NCBI GenBank assembly: GCA_012932295.1
Contig: JAAONU010000002.1
Coordinates: 16,219,388 to 16,283,387 of the forward strand
Source of the DNA: Cyclina sinensis
Lineage: Eukaryota; Mollusca; Bivalvia; Venerida; Veneridae
Direction: 5' to 3'
Length of the DNA: 64,000 nt
This document shows, piece after piece, positions 60,901 through 64,000 of this stretch. The notes under the pieces were generated by a model. That model had not been told where the DNA came from and made no database searches. It saw only the letters and a program-made list of their open reading frames with translations. Made by a program: the position numbers and the translations under genes. Each line of letters opens with the position of its first letter. Position 1 is the first letter of the stretch.

Positions 60901-63895
60901 TTTGAAGTTTTGTTTTCTGTTTTTAGAACAATTTCAACAGTCACAATTATGACGTCATTGTGGTACACGATCATGATATTATTCCGTAAAAATGAAAATT
61001 CTCGTACACAACTTTCGACACTGTTTTTCGCAAAACCAAGTGTTACGACTATGTCCAGATGACTGGAAAACTTTTCAAATCTTCTAGCTGTTATGTGTTT
61101 GTGGCCCCGCTGCCAATGTGTTTTGGTTATTGTTTTATTGATTGATTGATTTTTTTCAAGATTATGATGAGTGTGAAGCAGGCGTGTCTGGTTGTGAGCA
61201 CATTTGTACCAATACACAAGGAAGATATCACTGTGAATGTTATTTCGGATTCCTTTTGAACTCGGACAGGAAGACATGCACCAAAGGTAGGTGTTACGGG
61301 CGAGACTCACTACTTGATATGCATAGCTTCTGTCTATAATGTGTAATAGTGTGTATATAACCATACCTAACTACTGCGTTAGGGAGTCGACTCTTTAGCT
61401 CAGTGGTTATGGTATTGGCTTCATAATCCAGAAGTCCGGGGTTGGATTCCGGCTGGGACCCTGGAAATTTTTCTAGCTATGCTTTGATACGACATTCGTT
61501 CGTAAGAGTAGGTAACAACGTGTAATACTGATATTTTTGACAGACGTTGACAATAATTGAAAACCAAAGATGTTTGGATTTTTCATGTCTCACATTTTAC
61601 GTTACGCAGAATTTATCAGGTACAGAACAGGATATGACAAAATGGTTAAAACCATACAGCTTTCCTTTTGTGTTTCGTAGAGTTTTCGTTCAGAAAAAGG
61701 TACCAGACTTGACGTCTATTTTAAAATATGATACGATGATTTTTATGGCTTTATATGACATATGTGTATATAGACAGTTTATAAATTATATGTGTGTATA
61801 TGATATAAGTATTTGTAACCCGTTTTTGTTTCAAAGAGCTTTTTCCCCTTTGTTACAGTATCGGACCCGTGCACGCTGTTCCCGGAAGTGCATTGCTCGG
61901 ATATTTGTCTTGTAATGGACGAAGAACCACAGTGCTCCTGTAATACAGGTTTCGATCTGGGAGCCGATCAGCAAACATGCATTGGTAGCGTATTAATACT
62001 GATTGAACAATGAAAATAAATATATTTTCATATGATTATTTTCTGACCAGTAATGTAATGAATGTTTCATTTTCCTTGGACATTCTTACGCAGTAAACAA
62101 AATGTTTTGCATGTTTGTTTGAAACCGGGTGATTGGGTTTTCAGTAAAACATGAAATTTTGATTTTCTTTTATAACCTTAATTGCCAATCGATTGAATTT
62201 ATTAAATGTTTAAGTCAAAAAAGGCCTTAGATTATCACTGAAAAGAAGCATTTGTACACAATTTAAATTAAGTTATAGCAAATGTTTTTTTTTGTTTTTC
62301 ACAGATGTGAACGAGTGTGACTCAGATTTGAACCAGTGCAGTGAAACAGACACGTGTGTTAATACAGCTGGTGGATACACGTGTTCGTGTAGCATCGGTT
62401 TCAAACTGGCAAATGACCTGAGAACGTGTCAAGGTGAGAATCCGCACTGAAATATAAATGCGTTGAAAAAAAACGTACATAATATCACAAATTTAATAAT
62501 CAAGTTGAAATAAAAAAGTAGGCACTATGCTAATGTGATTATAAATATTCGTAACATTTATACAAACCAAAACTAAGGATACTTATATAAATCGATGGAT
62601 AACTGATTAAGAAATATTTTGTCTGACAGCATGTGATACTTACCATTATGGTGAAAATTGTGCCAACGAGTGTAACTGCGGAGTTGGAGCGTCCAGGTGT
62701 GACTCTGTGACAGGGTGTGTCTGCAAAACTGGATGGACCGGAGAAAAATGTGACATTGACAGGAACGAATGCGATAATTCCCCATGCACGGGTCAGCATG
62801 AGGTGTGCACGAACACGCCTGGATCATACACCTGCACATGCGGTACAGGATATTCACGAGATTCAAATGACGTGTGTCAAGGTTGGTTAAATACAACTCC
62901 AAATATTCGAGAAGAACATTTTTTTTTCAGAAGATAATAACATAAAATACTGTCTATTAACATCTTTGAAGTTCTGCAGTATAAAAAGAATGCCCATGTA
63001 CATATCTGTTAAGCGGTCACACACACACCTTCTGACATTCAAAATCAAATCAGGCAGGCAGTTCATCTTACCATTGCTCTTGAGAAGAACCAGTACTGGA
63101 CTCTTATCTCTGTCACGAACAGCCAACTTTCTCAAATAAATGTTAATGATCAGTAGCAAGGCTCGATTTCCTGACCATTAGTCTGTCTTTGATGATTGGA
63201 AGTGAACATAATTAACCACTCGACTATGTAGACGGGTCTGACCAGTATTATAAACAACAGTTAATGGTCATGTACCCAGTACATATTTAATGTTCTTGTA
63301 CACAGTACAGACTGAATGTACGTTGTCATAACAGCTTAACAGTAAACTACAAAATACAGATCAAGCGTTCATGTATACCACAAGATATGTGCTATGTGTA
63401 CAGCAGTTTTGCAGTCATGTTCAGTCGTTCATTTGTACAATTACAGATATTAATGAGTGTTCCAGCCCCAACCTGAATGACTGTAGTCAGATATGTACTA
63501 ACTCTGTTGGGAGTTACCAGTGTAGTTGTAATCCTGGATTCACACAGGCCGGAAATACTTGTACAGGTAAAACTCCTTTTTTACAAAATAGGGAAATCAA
63601 AGCACTGGAAGCACTGAAATCAGCAAATTAGTTCGTTTTTTAATATGTCATGACAATTTAAAAAGTACTTTGAACTTGTTTGTGAGTAGATTGTTTGCTT
63701 CACATTGGTACAACTTTATGCTAAAATTGATGACAGATCTGGATAGCTACCGTAAATAAATACTCTTTTCAGATATAAATGAATGTGAAGGTCAGAATGA
63801 TTGTTCTCAGGTGTGTACTAACACTCTCGGGAGTTACCGGTGTTCTTGTAATGCTGGATTCAAACTTGACGTCACCACAAGGAAAACATGCATAC
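833..63895 (+). CDS. Partial giant multi-EGF / NIDO-AMOP-VWD extracellular protein gene (57 exons in window, both ends missing)
   Basis: All exons below lie on one strand and join in frame, nearly all at phase 1-1, so I read them as one gene. The predicted order is: cbEGF array with interspersed laminin/MEGF-type EGFs, NIDO, AMOP, VWD with a GDPH motif, a beta-strand-rich linker, then thirteen EGF exons. NIDO-AMOP-VWD-EGF is the mucin-4-like order. Calcium-binding EGFs make stiff, rod-like extracellular segments, so a secreted or surface adhesive, mucus or matrix protein is the likely class; the exact role is unknown. No signal peptide, transmembrane segment, start codon or poly(A) signal was assigned because the gene leaves the window on both sides. 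Alternative descriptions would be a mucin-like or fibrillin-like protein. Domain order supports the former, the EGF array the latter. Confidence 0.85.
2639..2761 (+). CDS. Exon B1: single cbEGF module
   Basis: Phase 1-1, 123 nt. [18 protein letters not shown] start, six cysteines, [11 protein letters not shown] end. Acceptor ccaaacag, donor gtatca. The upstream intron (956-2638) is ~1.7 kb and holds only shared unit modules. Confidence 0.92.
3453..3575 (+). CDS. Exon C1: single cbEGF module
   Basis: Phase 1-1, 123 nt. [12 protein letters not shown] start. A Phe (TCFCKTG) replaces the usual Val between Cys4 and Cys5. The preceding intron is short (691 nt). The flanks of this exon contain the inferred breakpoint of the latest unit duplication. 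Confidence 0.92.
4178..4435 (+). CDS. Exon D1: laminin/MEGF-type EGF plus cbEGF
   Basis: Phase 1-1, 258 nt, 86 residues. The first half has eight cysteines in the CPxGxYGxxC...CxC...CxCxxGW pattern ([11 protein letters not shown]). The second half is a cbEGF starting [12 protein letters not shown] with an NTNGSY segment. Acceptor ttttcag, donor gtatac. Exons F, 60011-60262 and 62630-62881 have the same two-domain layout. Confidence 0.93.
5921..6043 (+). CDS. Exon E1: single cbEGF module
   Basis: Phase 1-1, 123 nt. [18 protein letters not shown] start and [16 protein letters not shown] end: a diverged relative of exons B and H, which have similar upstream flanks. Copies 1 and 2 share DVDEC and CMNTEG; copy 3 has DIDEC and CINTEG. 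Confidence 0.92.
6856..7113 (+). CDS. Exon F1: laminin/MEGF-type EGF plus atypical cbEGF
   Basis: Phase 1-1, 258 nt. The first domain starts [11 protein letters not shown] and ends KEGWEGEDC. The second starts [12 protein letters not shown]: Phe replaces the Asp/Asn expected at the third position of D-x-[DN]-[EQ]-C, so calcium binding is probably weakened. The same change is in F2 and F3. Confidence 0.92.
8837..8959 (+). CDS. Exon G1: single cbEGF module
   Basis: Phase 1-1, 123 nt. [12 protein letters not shown] start with [10 protein letters not shown] in the middle; the I and R here are specific to G exons. Upstream flank resembles those of A and I. Confidence 0.92.
9490..9830 (+). repeat. 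~168-bp tandem duplication inside the G-H intron (copy 1)
   Basis: The block around AGGTTAAG..TTTATTGTAATAATCCGGCC occurs at about 9533 and again at about 9702. It is kept in copies 2 (near 20966 and 21135) and 3 (near 32421 and 32590). A diverged pair occurs in the A-B intron (near 1527 and 1695). Confidence 0.85.
10649..10771 (+). CDS. Exon H1: single cbEGF module
   Basis: Phase 1-1, 123 nt. [12 protein letters not shown] start; GFSVNGTTC has Val where other modules have Gly. The upstream G-H intron (~1.7 kb) is homologous to the A-B intron and contains a ~168-bp internal duplication. Confidence 0.92.
11368..11490 (+). CDS. Exon I1: single cbEGF module with AAG acceptor
   Basis: Phase 1-1, 123 nt. 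[12 protein letters not shown] start. The acceptor reads ttcaaaaaag instead of ttccaaacag, so the base before AG is A. The frame is open and the domain intact, so I keep it as an exon, but splicing may be weak. Confidence 0.85.
12368..12490 (+). CDS. Exon A2: single cbEGF module
   Basis: Copy-2 version of A (phase 1-1). [24 protein letters not shown] (Phe to Leu) shared with A3 but not with A1 or A4. Confidence 0.92.
14173..14295 (+). CDS. Exon B2: single cbEGF module
   Basis: Phase 1-1, 123 nt; protein identical to B1 by eye, with a silent change in the NAT codons. The intron that follows (14296-14886) carries the ~101-bp deletion. Confidence 0.92.
14887..15009 (+). CDS. Exon C2: cbEGF module with DSDEC start
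   Basis: Phase 1-1, 123 nt. A single T-to-G change gives DSDEC instead of DIDEC, private to this copy. The acidic ligands are kept. Otherwise as C1. Confidence 0.9.
15611..15868 (+). CDS. Exon D2: laminin/MEGF-type EGF plus cbEGF
   Basis: Phase 1-1, 258 nt; protein identical to D1 (CPENSS in the cbEGF part, where D3 has CQENSS). Confidence 0.93.
17354..17476 (+). CDS. Exon E2: single cbEGF module
   Basis: Phase 1-1, 123 nt. As E1 except GNF for GSF in the beta-hydroxylation segment, which creates an extra NFT sequon. Confidence 0.92.
18288..18545 (+). CDS. Exon F2: laminin/MEGF-type EGF plus atypical cbEGF
   Basis: Phase 1-1, 258 nt; as F1, with the DIFEC start in the second domain. Confidence 0.92.
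20270..20392 (+). CDS. Exon G2: single cbEGF module
   Basis: Phase 1-1, 123 nt; same protein as G1 ([20 protein letters not shown]). Confidence 0.92.
22082..22204 (+). CDS. Exon H2: single cbEGF module
   Basis: Phase 1-1, 123 nt; same protein as H1 ([18 protein letters not shown]). Confidence 0.92.
22801..22923 (+). CDS. Exon I2: single cbEGF module with AAG acceptor
   Basis: Phase 1-1, 123 nt; same protein as I1 and the same ttcaaaaaag acceptor. Confidence 0.85.
23801..23923 (+). CDS. Exon A3: single cbEGF module
   Basis: Phase 1-1, 123 nt; same protein as A2, including GLSG. Confidence 0.92.
25605..25727 (+). CDS. Exon B3: single cbEGF module
   Basis: Phase 1-1, 123 nt; same protein as B1 and B2. 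The following intron carries the ~101-bp deletion seen in copy 2. Confidence 0.92.
26319..26441 (+). CDS. Exon C3: single cbEGF module
   Basis: Phase 1-1, 123 nt. As C1 (TCFCKTG) but SENGTTC instead of SGNGTTC, private to this copy. Confidence 0.92.
27060..27317 (+). CDS. Exon D3: laminin/MEGF-type EGF plus cbEGF
   Basis: Phase 1-1, 258 nt. NGTC and CQENSS distinguish it from D1 and D2 (NGSC, CPENSS). The acceptor is tttttag rather than ttttcag. Confidence 0.92.
28804..28926 (+). CDS. Exon E3: single cbEGF module
   Basis: Phase 1-1, 123 nt. [12 protein letters not shown] and CINTEGSF, differing from E1 and E2 at two residues. Confidence 0.92.
29743..30000 (+). CDS. Exon F3: laminin/MEGF-type EGF plus atypical cbEGF
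   Basis: Phase 1-1, 258 nt. As F1, with HV for HI in the CNHVNGTC segment; DIFEC start retained. Confidence 0.92.
31725..31847 (+). CDS. Exon G3: single cbEGF module
   Basis: Phase 1-1, 123 nt; same protein as G1. Acceptor ttccgaacag. Confidence 0.92.
33537..33659 (+). CDS. Exon H3: single cbEGF module
   Basis: Phase 1-1, 123 nt. CHSSATC loses the first sequon present in H1 and H2, and TCICKTG replaces TCVCKTG. Confidence 0.92.
34256..34378 (+). CDS. Exon I3: single cbEGF module with AAG acceptor
   Basis: Phase 1-1, 123 nt. CINAVGSF instead of CINTVGSF. The acceptor is again ttcaaaaaag. Confidence 0.85.
35263..35385 (+). CDS. Exon A4: single cbEGF module
   Basis: Phase 1-1, 123 nt. [22 protein letters not shown] retained. 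First exon of the truncated fourth copy. Confidence 0.92.
37069..37191 (+). CDS. Exon B4: cbEGF module with weak donor
   Basis: Phase 1-1, 123 nt, domain intact ([12 protein letters not shown]). The donor is ACAG|gtttta, whereas B1-B3 have gtatca and most others gtaaca. Confidence 0.87.
38296..38418 (+). CDS. Exon G4: single cbEGF module
   Basis: Phase 1-1, 123 nt. [21 protein letters not shown]. Both intron flanks resemble those of exon G, so I place it as the G position of a copy lacking C-F. Confidence 0.9.
40088..40210 (+). CDS. Exon H4: single cbEGF module (H/B-like)
   Basis: Phase 1-1, 123 nt. [21 protein letters not shown]. Position matches H, protein is closer to B. Last exon of the amplified array. 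Confidence 0.9.
40876..41283 (+). repeat. ~200-bp local direct repeat at the end of the array
   Basis: Copy 1 is about 40876-41070 and copy 2 about 41091-41283. Both run from AGATTAGTTT through TTTATAAAGATGGTTCGC and CACCTCCAAGACATCTATG to ATCCGGCCAATAA, with few differences. Unit homology stops just after it. Confidence 0.88.
41541..41663 (+). CDS. cbEGF exon outside the array (1 of 3)
   Basis: Phase 1-1, 123 nt, after ttttgcag. [18 protein letters not shown] start, [16 protein letters not shown] end. Similar to the next two exons, unlike the array modules in the first loop. Confidence 0.92.
42102..42224 (+). CDS. cbEGF exon outside the array (2 of 3)
   Basis: Phase 1-1, 123 nt, after aatgtag. 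[18 protein letters not shown] start; close sister of the preceding exon. The intron between them (41664-42101) is ~440 nt with nothing recognised. Confidence 0.92.
42511..44406. mobile_element. ~1.9-kb TTAA-flanked inverted-repeat element (non-autonomous)
   Basis: The left end reads TTAA then AGGTCATGTGACACGA. The right end is the exact inverse (TCGTGTCACATGACCT then TTAA). TTAA duplication is the target-site preference of piggyBac-type transposons, but the TIR is not one I recognise. No long open frame inside, so it is non-autonomous. It fills most of the intron 42225-44503. Confidence 0.8.
44504..44626 (+). CDS. cbEGF exon outside the array (3 of 3)
   Basis: Phase 1-1, 123 nt. [18 protein letters not shown] start, [14 protein letters not shown] end. 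Donor gtaagat. Last EGF before NIDO. Confidence 0.92.
44890..45042 (-). mobile_element. tRNA-derived SINE-like element (tRNA-Asp-like)
   Basis: Read on the minus strand, 45022 to 44953 has a type-2 Pol III A box (TGGCTCAGTGGTTAGAG), an anticodon-arm stretch CCTGTCACGCGGGAG as in tRNA-Asp(GUC), and a B box (GAGTTCGAATTCC). It shares a 5' head (ACTG.GTTAGGGA.TCGA.TC) and a TTCGTAAGA segment with the element at 61379. It sits in intron 44627-45214, which otherwise shows nothing. Confidence 0.75.
45215..45351 (+). CDS. NIDO domain, exon 1
   Basis: Starts at phase 1 after ttttgcag and ends at phase 0 before gtacgc. Encodes [18 protein letters not shown] then a hydrophobic [13 protein letters not shown] stretch, as at the start of nidogen-type NIDO domains. 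The 3' boundary is chosen because it is in phase with the next exon and puts [10 protein letters not shown] directly after the Phe-rich strand. Confidence 0.8.
45878..46192 (+). CDS. NIDO domain, exon 2
   Basis: Phase 0-0, 315 nt, 105 residues. Carries the NIDO hallmark NGIISFG, then [20 protein letters not shown] (a typical 'apfWaDvd' block) and later [12 protein letters not shown]. Donor GAG|gtaaat. The 5' neighbour intron (45352-45877) shows nothing recognisable. Confidence 0.92.
46240..46345. repeat. GAAT/GAAG microsatellite
   Basis: A run of GAAT units (about 46302-46320), then GAAG/GAAT mixes, preceded by a degenerate AAA-CAAA-CGAA tract. Confidence 0.85.
46440..47215. repeat. ~40-bp minisatellite in NIDO intron
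   Basis: About 18-20 imperfect copies of a unit built from TTCAGTTTAATAATGTTTTA then CTGAAGTAAACGACTTTTC. Each unit contains TTCAGT and ACTGAA, so single copies can pair with each other. It fills most of intron 46193-47326. Confidence 0.88.
47327..47516 (+). CDS. NIDO domain, exon 3
   Basis: Phase 0 to 1, 190 nt. Starts [20 protein letters not shown] and includes [12 protein letters not shown], matching the end of NIDO domains (an N-x-FQ-x-VL-x-TDG-like strand followed by the G-Y/F region). Donor gtatgt. Confidence 0.9.
47692..47762 (-). other. Possible degenerate tRNA-like sequence
   Basis: On the minus strand there is a B-box-like GGTTCGAATTCCG preceded by TTGCAGTGCATT and TTGGTAAGCTAGTCATCC. 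No convincing cloverleaf; probably a worn SINE head. Confidence 0.35.
48269..48283. promoter_or_regulatory. Perfect AGGTCA-CAG-TGACCT palindrome inside a repeat
   Basis: Two AGGTCA half-sites inverted with a 3-bp spacer, the textbook estrogen-response-element arrangement. It lies in an intronic dispersed repeat, so function is unproven. Confidence 0.35.
48348..49056. mobile_element. MITE/foldback element with CGGC-rich inverted termini
   Basis: The left terminus (48356-48417) repeats AACTCGGCACGGGTC; the right terminus (about 48972-49056) is its inverse, with extra GGGCCGAG units. Both sides are flanked by TCAAACATTG (48338-48347 and 49057-49066), a likely ~10-bp target-site duplication. The interior is AT-rich without a long frame. 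Confidence 0.75.
51738..52000 (+). CDS. AMOP domain, exon 1
   Basis: Phase 1 to 0. Contains [17 protein letters not shown] and a basic [11 protein letters not shown] run, the C-x2-W ... C-x-C pattern of AMOP. It joins the NIDO exon in phase across a 4.2-kb intron. A second in-phase acceptor AG lies 15 nt downstream (exon start 51753), so the first five codons are uncertain. Confidence 0.85.
52247..52460 (+). CDS. AMOP domain, exon 2
   Basis: Phase 0 to 1, 214 nt. [20 protein letters not shown], then [18 protein letters not shown] with the paired cysteines, and [13 protein letters not shown] just before the VWD start, as in mucin-4-like proteins. Donor TTTG|gtaagt. Confidence 0.9.
52481..52502. 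repeat. ATT trinucleotide microsatellite
   Basis: Short (ATT)n run just downstream of AMOP exon 2. Confidence 0.85.
52730..53113 (+). CDS. VWD domain, exon 1 (GDPH motif)
   Basis: Phase 1-1, 384 nt. Opens [20 protein letters not shown], the canonical start of a von Willebrand factor D domain. The GDPH at 52741-52752 matches the autoproteolytic site known from MUC4 and gel-forming mucins (cleavage between D and P). The rest is the beta-rich VWD body with several N-x-T/S sequons. Confidence 0.95.
53335..53535 (+). CDS. VWD domain, exon 2
   Basis: Phase 1-1, 201 nt. Includes [17 protein letters not shown], the 'GLcGnfnd.p.Ddf' signature of VWD domains, though the usual Cys is Leu here as in MUC4-like members. 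Confidence 0.95.
53536..54572. other. Introns flanking the post-VWD exon
   Basis: 53536-53888 and 54141-54572 are AT-rich introns with ordinary GT/AG ends and no other feature that I recognise. The intron 54808-55118 is likewise unremarkable. Confidence 0.7.
53889..54140 (+). CDS. Post-VWD region exon
   Basis: Phase 1-1, 252 nt. Starts [19 protein letters not shown] and continues with [12 protein letters not shown] and [18 protein letters not shown], the conserved segment that follows VWD in mucin-4-like and SUSD2-like proteins. The donor is gtgcgt. The open frame upstream of 53889 is intron. Confidence 0.9.
54573..54807 (+). CDS. Beta-sandwich (cadherin/Ig-like) linker, exon 1
   Basis: Phase 1 to 2, 235 nt. 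Hydrophobic/Thr alternation such as [20 protein letters not shown] and [12 protein letters not shown] suggests a cadherin- or PKD-like strand region. No cysteines. Assignment of fold is tentative; coding status rests on phase and composition. Confidence 0.8.
55119..55291 (+). CDS. Linker exon 2 entering an EGF module
   Basis: Phase 2 to 1, 173 nt. [20 protein letters not shown] ends the beta-rich segment (ATDDKG is cadherin-like), then [11 protein letters not shown]...CICNSFWEG starts an EGF that appears to finish in the next exon (LDC). Confidence 0.88.
55611..55815. repeat. Imperfect foldback (inverted repeat, ~90-100-bp arms)
   Basis: Left arm 55611-55698 and right arm 55714-55815. The inner parts are almost exact inverses (ATCCATTTTGATTTACTC against GAGTAAATCAAAATGGAT), as are the outer parts (ACTCGTTTATTCAAATTTT against AATTTGAATAAACGAGT). 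The loop is ~15 nt. Confidence 0.88.
56430..56840. repeat. 20-bp minisatellite with higher-order structure
   Basis: About 20 copies of TAGTTTTTCTAAAGTGCGCC with 1-3 changes each. The last ~165 bp is itself a two-fold repeat of an ~83-bp, four-unit block (starting near 56670 and 56753) marked by GAGCACTTAG and GTGCGTCTAGC variants. Confidence 0.88.
57512..57679 (+). CDS. EGF exon with long loop
   Basis: Phase 1-1, 168 nt. [20 protein letters not shown], a long loop ([14 protein letters not shown]), then [15 protein letters not shown]. This EGF form with an extended loop commonly follows the VWD block in mucin-4-like proteins. Confidence 0.9.
58391..58510 (+). CDS. cbEGF exon
   Basis: Phase 1-1, 120 nt. 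[15 protein letters not shown] start, [16 protein letters not shown] with the Asn beta-hydroxylation pattern. Confidence 0.93.
58912..59037 (+). CDS. cbEGF exon
   Basis: Phase 1-1, 126 nt. [16 protein letters not shown] start, [16 protein letters not shown], donor gtaagt. Confidence 0.93.
59326..59457 (+). CDS. Atypical EGF exon lacking the calcium motif
   Basis: Phase 1-1, 132 nt, after catag. [19 protein letters not shown] has no D-x-[DN]-E-C; the later [15 protein letters not shown] is EGF-like. Six cysteines kept. Confidence 0.87.
59590..59706 (+). CDS. cbEGF exon
   Basis: Phase 1-1, 117 nt. [14 protein letters not shown] start, Asp in the hydroxylation position ([12 protein letters not shown]). 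Donor gtacgt. Confidence 0.92.
60011..60262 (+). CDS. Laminin/MEGF-type EGF plus cbEGF exon
   Basis: Phase 1-1, 252 nt. [16 protein letters not shown]...[12 protein letters not shown] then [18 protein letters not shown]. Same two-domain exon layout as D and F, indicating this exon type predates the array. Confidence 0.93.
60722..60850 (+). CDS. cbEGF exon
   Basis: Phase 1-1, 129 nt. [33 protein letters not shown], donor gtaagg. Confidence 0.92.
61161..61286 (+). CDS. cbEGF exon with AAG acceptor
   Basis: Phase 1-1, 126 nt. [16 protein letters not shown] start. The acceptor is ttttttcaag, an AAG like that of exon I but with a better pyrimidine tract. Confidence 0.9.
61374..61520 (+). mobile_element. 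tRNA-derived SINE-like element (CAT anticodon-like loop)
   Basis: A box TTAGCTCAGTGGTTATGG, anticodon-like loop TTCATAATC (tRNA-Met-like), B box GGGTTGGATTCC. The acceptor arms do not pair, so it is not a functional tRNA. It shares its 5' head and a TTCGTAAGA segment with the minus-strand element at 44890-45042. It sits in intron 61287-61858; the rest of that intron shows nothing. Confidence 0.72.
61859..61984 (+). CDS. Atypical EGF exon
   Basis: Phase 1-1, 126 nt. [17 protein letters not shown] lacks the calcium motif; [16 protein letters not shown] end is EGF-typical. The open frame running in from upstream is a different frame and not coding. Confidence 0.88.
62305..62433 (+). CDS. cbEGF exon
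   Basis: Phase 1-1, 129 nt. [34 protein letters not shown]. Strong acceptor (long T tract, cacag) and donor gtgaga. Confidence 0.93.
62630..62881 (+). CDS. Laminin/MEGF-type EGF plus EGF exon
   Basis: Phase 1-1, 252 nt. [16 protein letters not shown]...[12 protein letters not shown] followed by [12 protein letters not shown]. Second downstream example of the two-domain exon type. Confidence 0.93.
63447..63566 (+). CDS. cbEGF exon
   Basis: Phase 1-1, 120 nt. [33 protein letters not shown]. Confidence 0.93.
63773..63895 (+). CDS. cbEGF exon, last in window
   Basis: Phase 1-1, 123 nt. [31 protein letters not shown]. It ends at a phase-1 donor (gtgagt), so the gene continues beyond 64000. Confidence 0.93.
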
Positions 63896-64000
63896 GTGAG
63901 TTACCTACCCTTTGTTCGGTTTAAAGTATTTCAATATTACATAAACTGCTCTGTTCGTTGAAATCGTAGAAAAAAAGTTGTAAATAAAATGAATTTAAGG

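Larger units (their letters stand above)
57680..63772. other. Introns of the C-terminal EGF block
   Basis: Introns of 0.13-0.71 kb separate the EGF exons. Apart from the SINE-like element at 61374, a G9 run at 58190, short TA-rich tracts near 58265-58300 and a CA run near 63020, I see nothing in 57680-58390, 58511-58911, 59707-60010, 60263-60721, 60851-61160, 61985-62304 and 62882-63446. Confidence 0.7.

Noticed and set aside
60861..61364. 167-codon minus-strand open frame, the longest open frame in the window
   Set aside because: Antisense to the DYDEC exon at 61161-61286; the plus-strand EGF exon explains the region.
61387..61459. Functional tRNA-Met gene
   Set aside because: The A and B boxes are present but the acceptor stem ends do not pair; better read as a SINE head.

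Overview
The window looks like animal nuclear DNA. It is AT-rich, has spliceosomal GT-AG introns, and on the + strand holds what appears to be one very large gene that runs off both ends. I placed 57 exons (about 9.28 kb of coding sequence, about 3,092 codons). Every junction I placed is phase-compatible, and nearly all are phase 1-1. The gene encodes a secreted or membrane-anchored extracellular protein: a long array of calcium-binding EGF (cbEGF) modules, then NIDO, AMOP and VWD domains in the order seen in mucin-4-like proteins, then more EGF modules. Intronic elements (tRNA-derived SINE-like copies, MITE-like elements, minisatellites, a repeat carrying a palindromic AGGTCA motif) resemble repeats I associate with bivalve molluscs. 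The species assignment is inference. Neither the start codon, the promoter nor the 3' end is in the window.

Layout. (1) Positions 1-34422 are three tandem copies of an ~11.4-kb unit. Each copy carries the same nine exons, A-I: seven encode one 41-residue cbEGF, and two (D, F) encode an 8-Cys laminin/MEGF-type EGF plus a cbEGF. Introns are duplicated along with exons, and each unit adds 459 residues in frame. (2) Positions 34423 to about 41283 are a diverged fourth copy with only A, B, G-like and H-like exons, ending in a ~200-bp local direct repeat. (3) Positions 41541-44626 hold three single-copy cbEGF exons. One of their introns carries a ~1.9-kb TTAA-flanked inverted-repeat element. (4) Positions 45215-47516 are NIDO, 51738-52460 AMOP, 52730-54140 VWD plus the region after it, and 54573-55291 a cadherin/Ig-like strand region leading into an EGF. 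(5) Positions 57512-63895 are thirteen more EGF exons, two of them with the same laminin-EGF plus cbEGF layout as D and F.

The main result is the intragenic, reading-frame-preserving macrosatellite. It is a higher-order repeat of exons plus introns, comparable in principle to the kringle IV-2 array of human LPA. Copy-specific variants, a shared ~101-bp deletion and a constant 11,432-11,433-bp offset let the last duplication be placed: it copied D-E-F-G-H-I-A-B-C, with breakpoints around exon C. Length variation between individuals, and hence protein length variation in 459-residue steps, is a direct prediction.

Limits: exon boundaries are read by eye from splice motifs, phase and domain patterns. 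No similarity search or transcript evidence was available.
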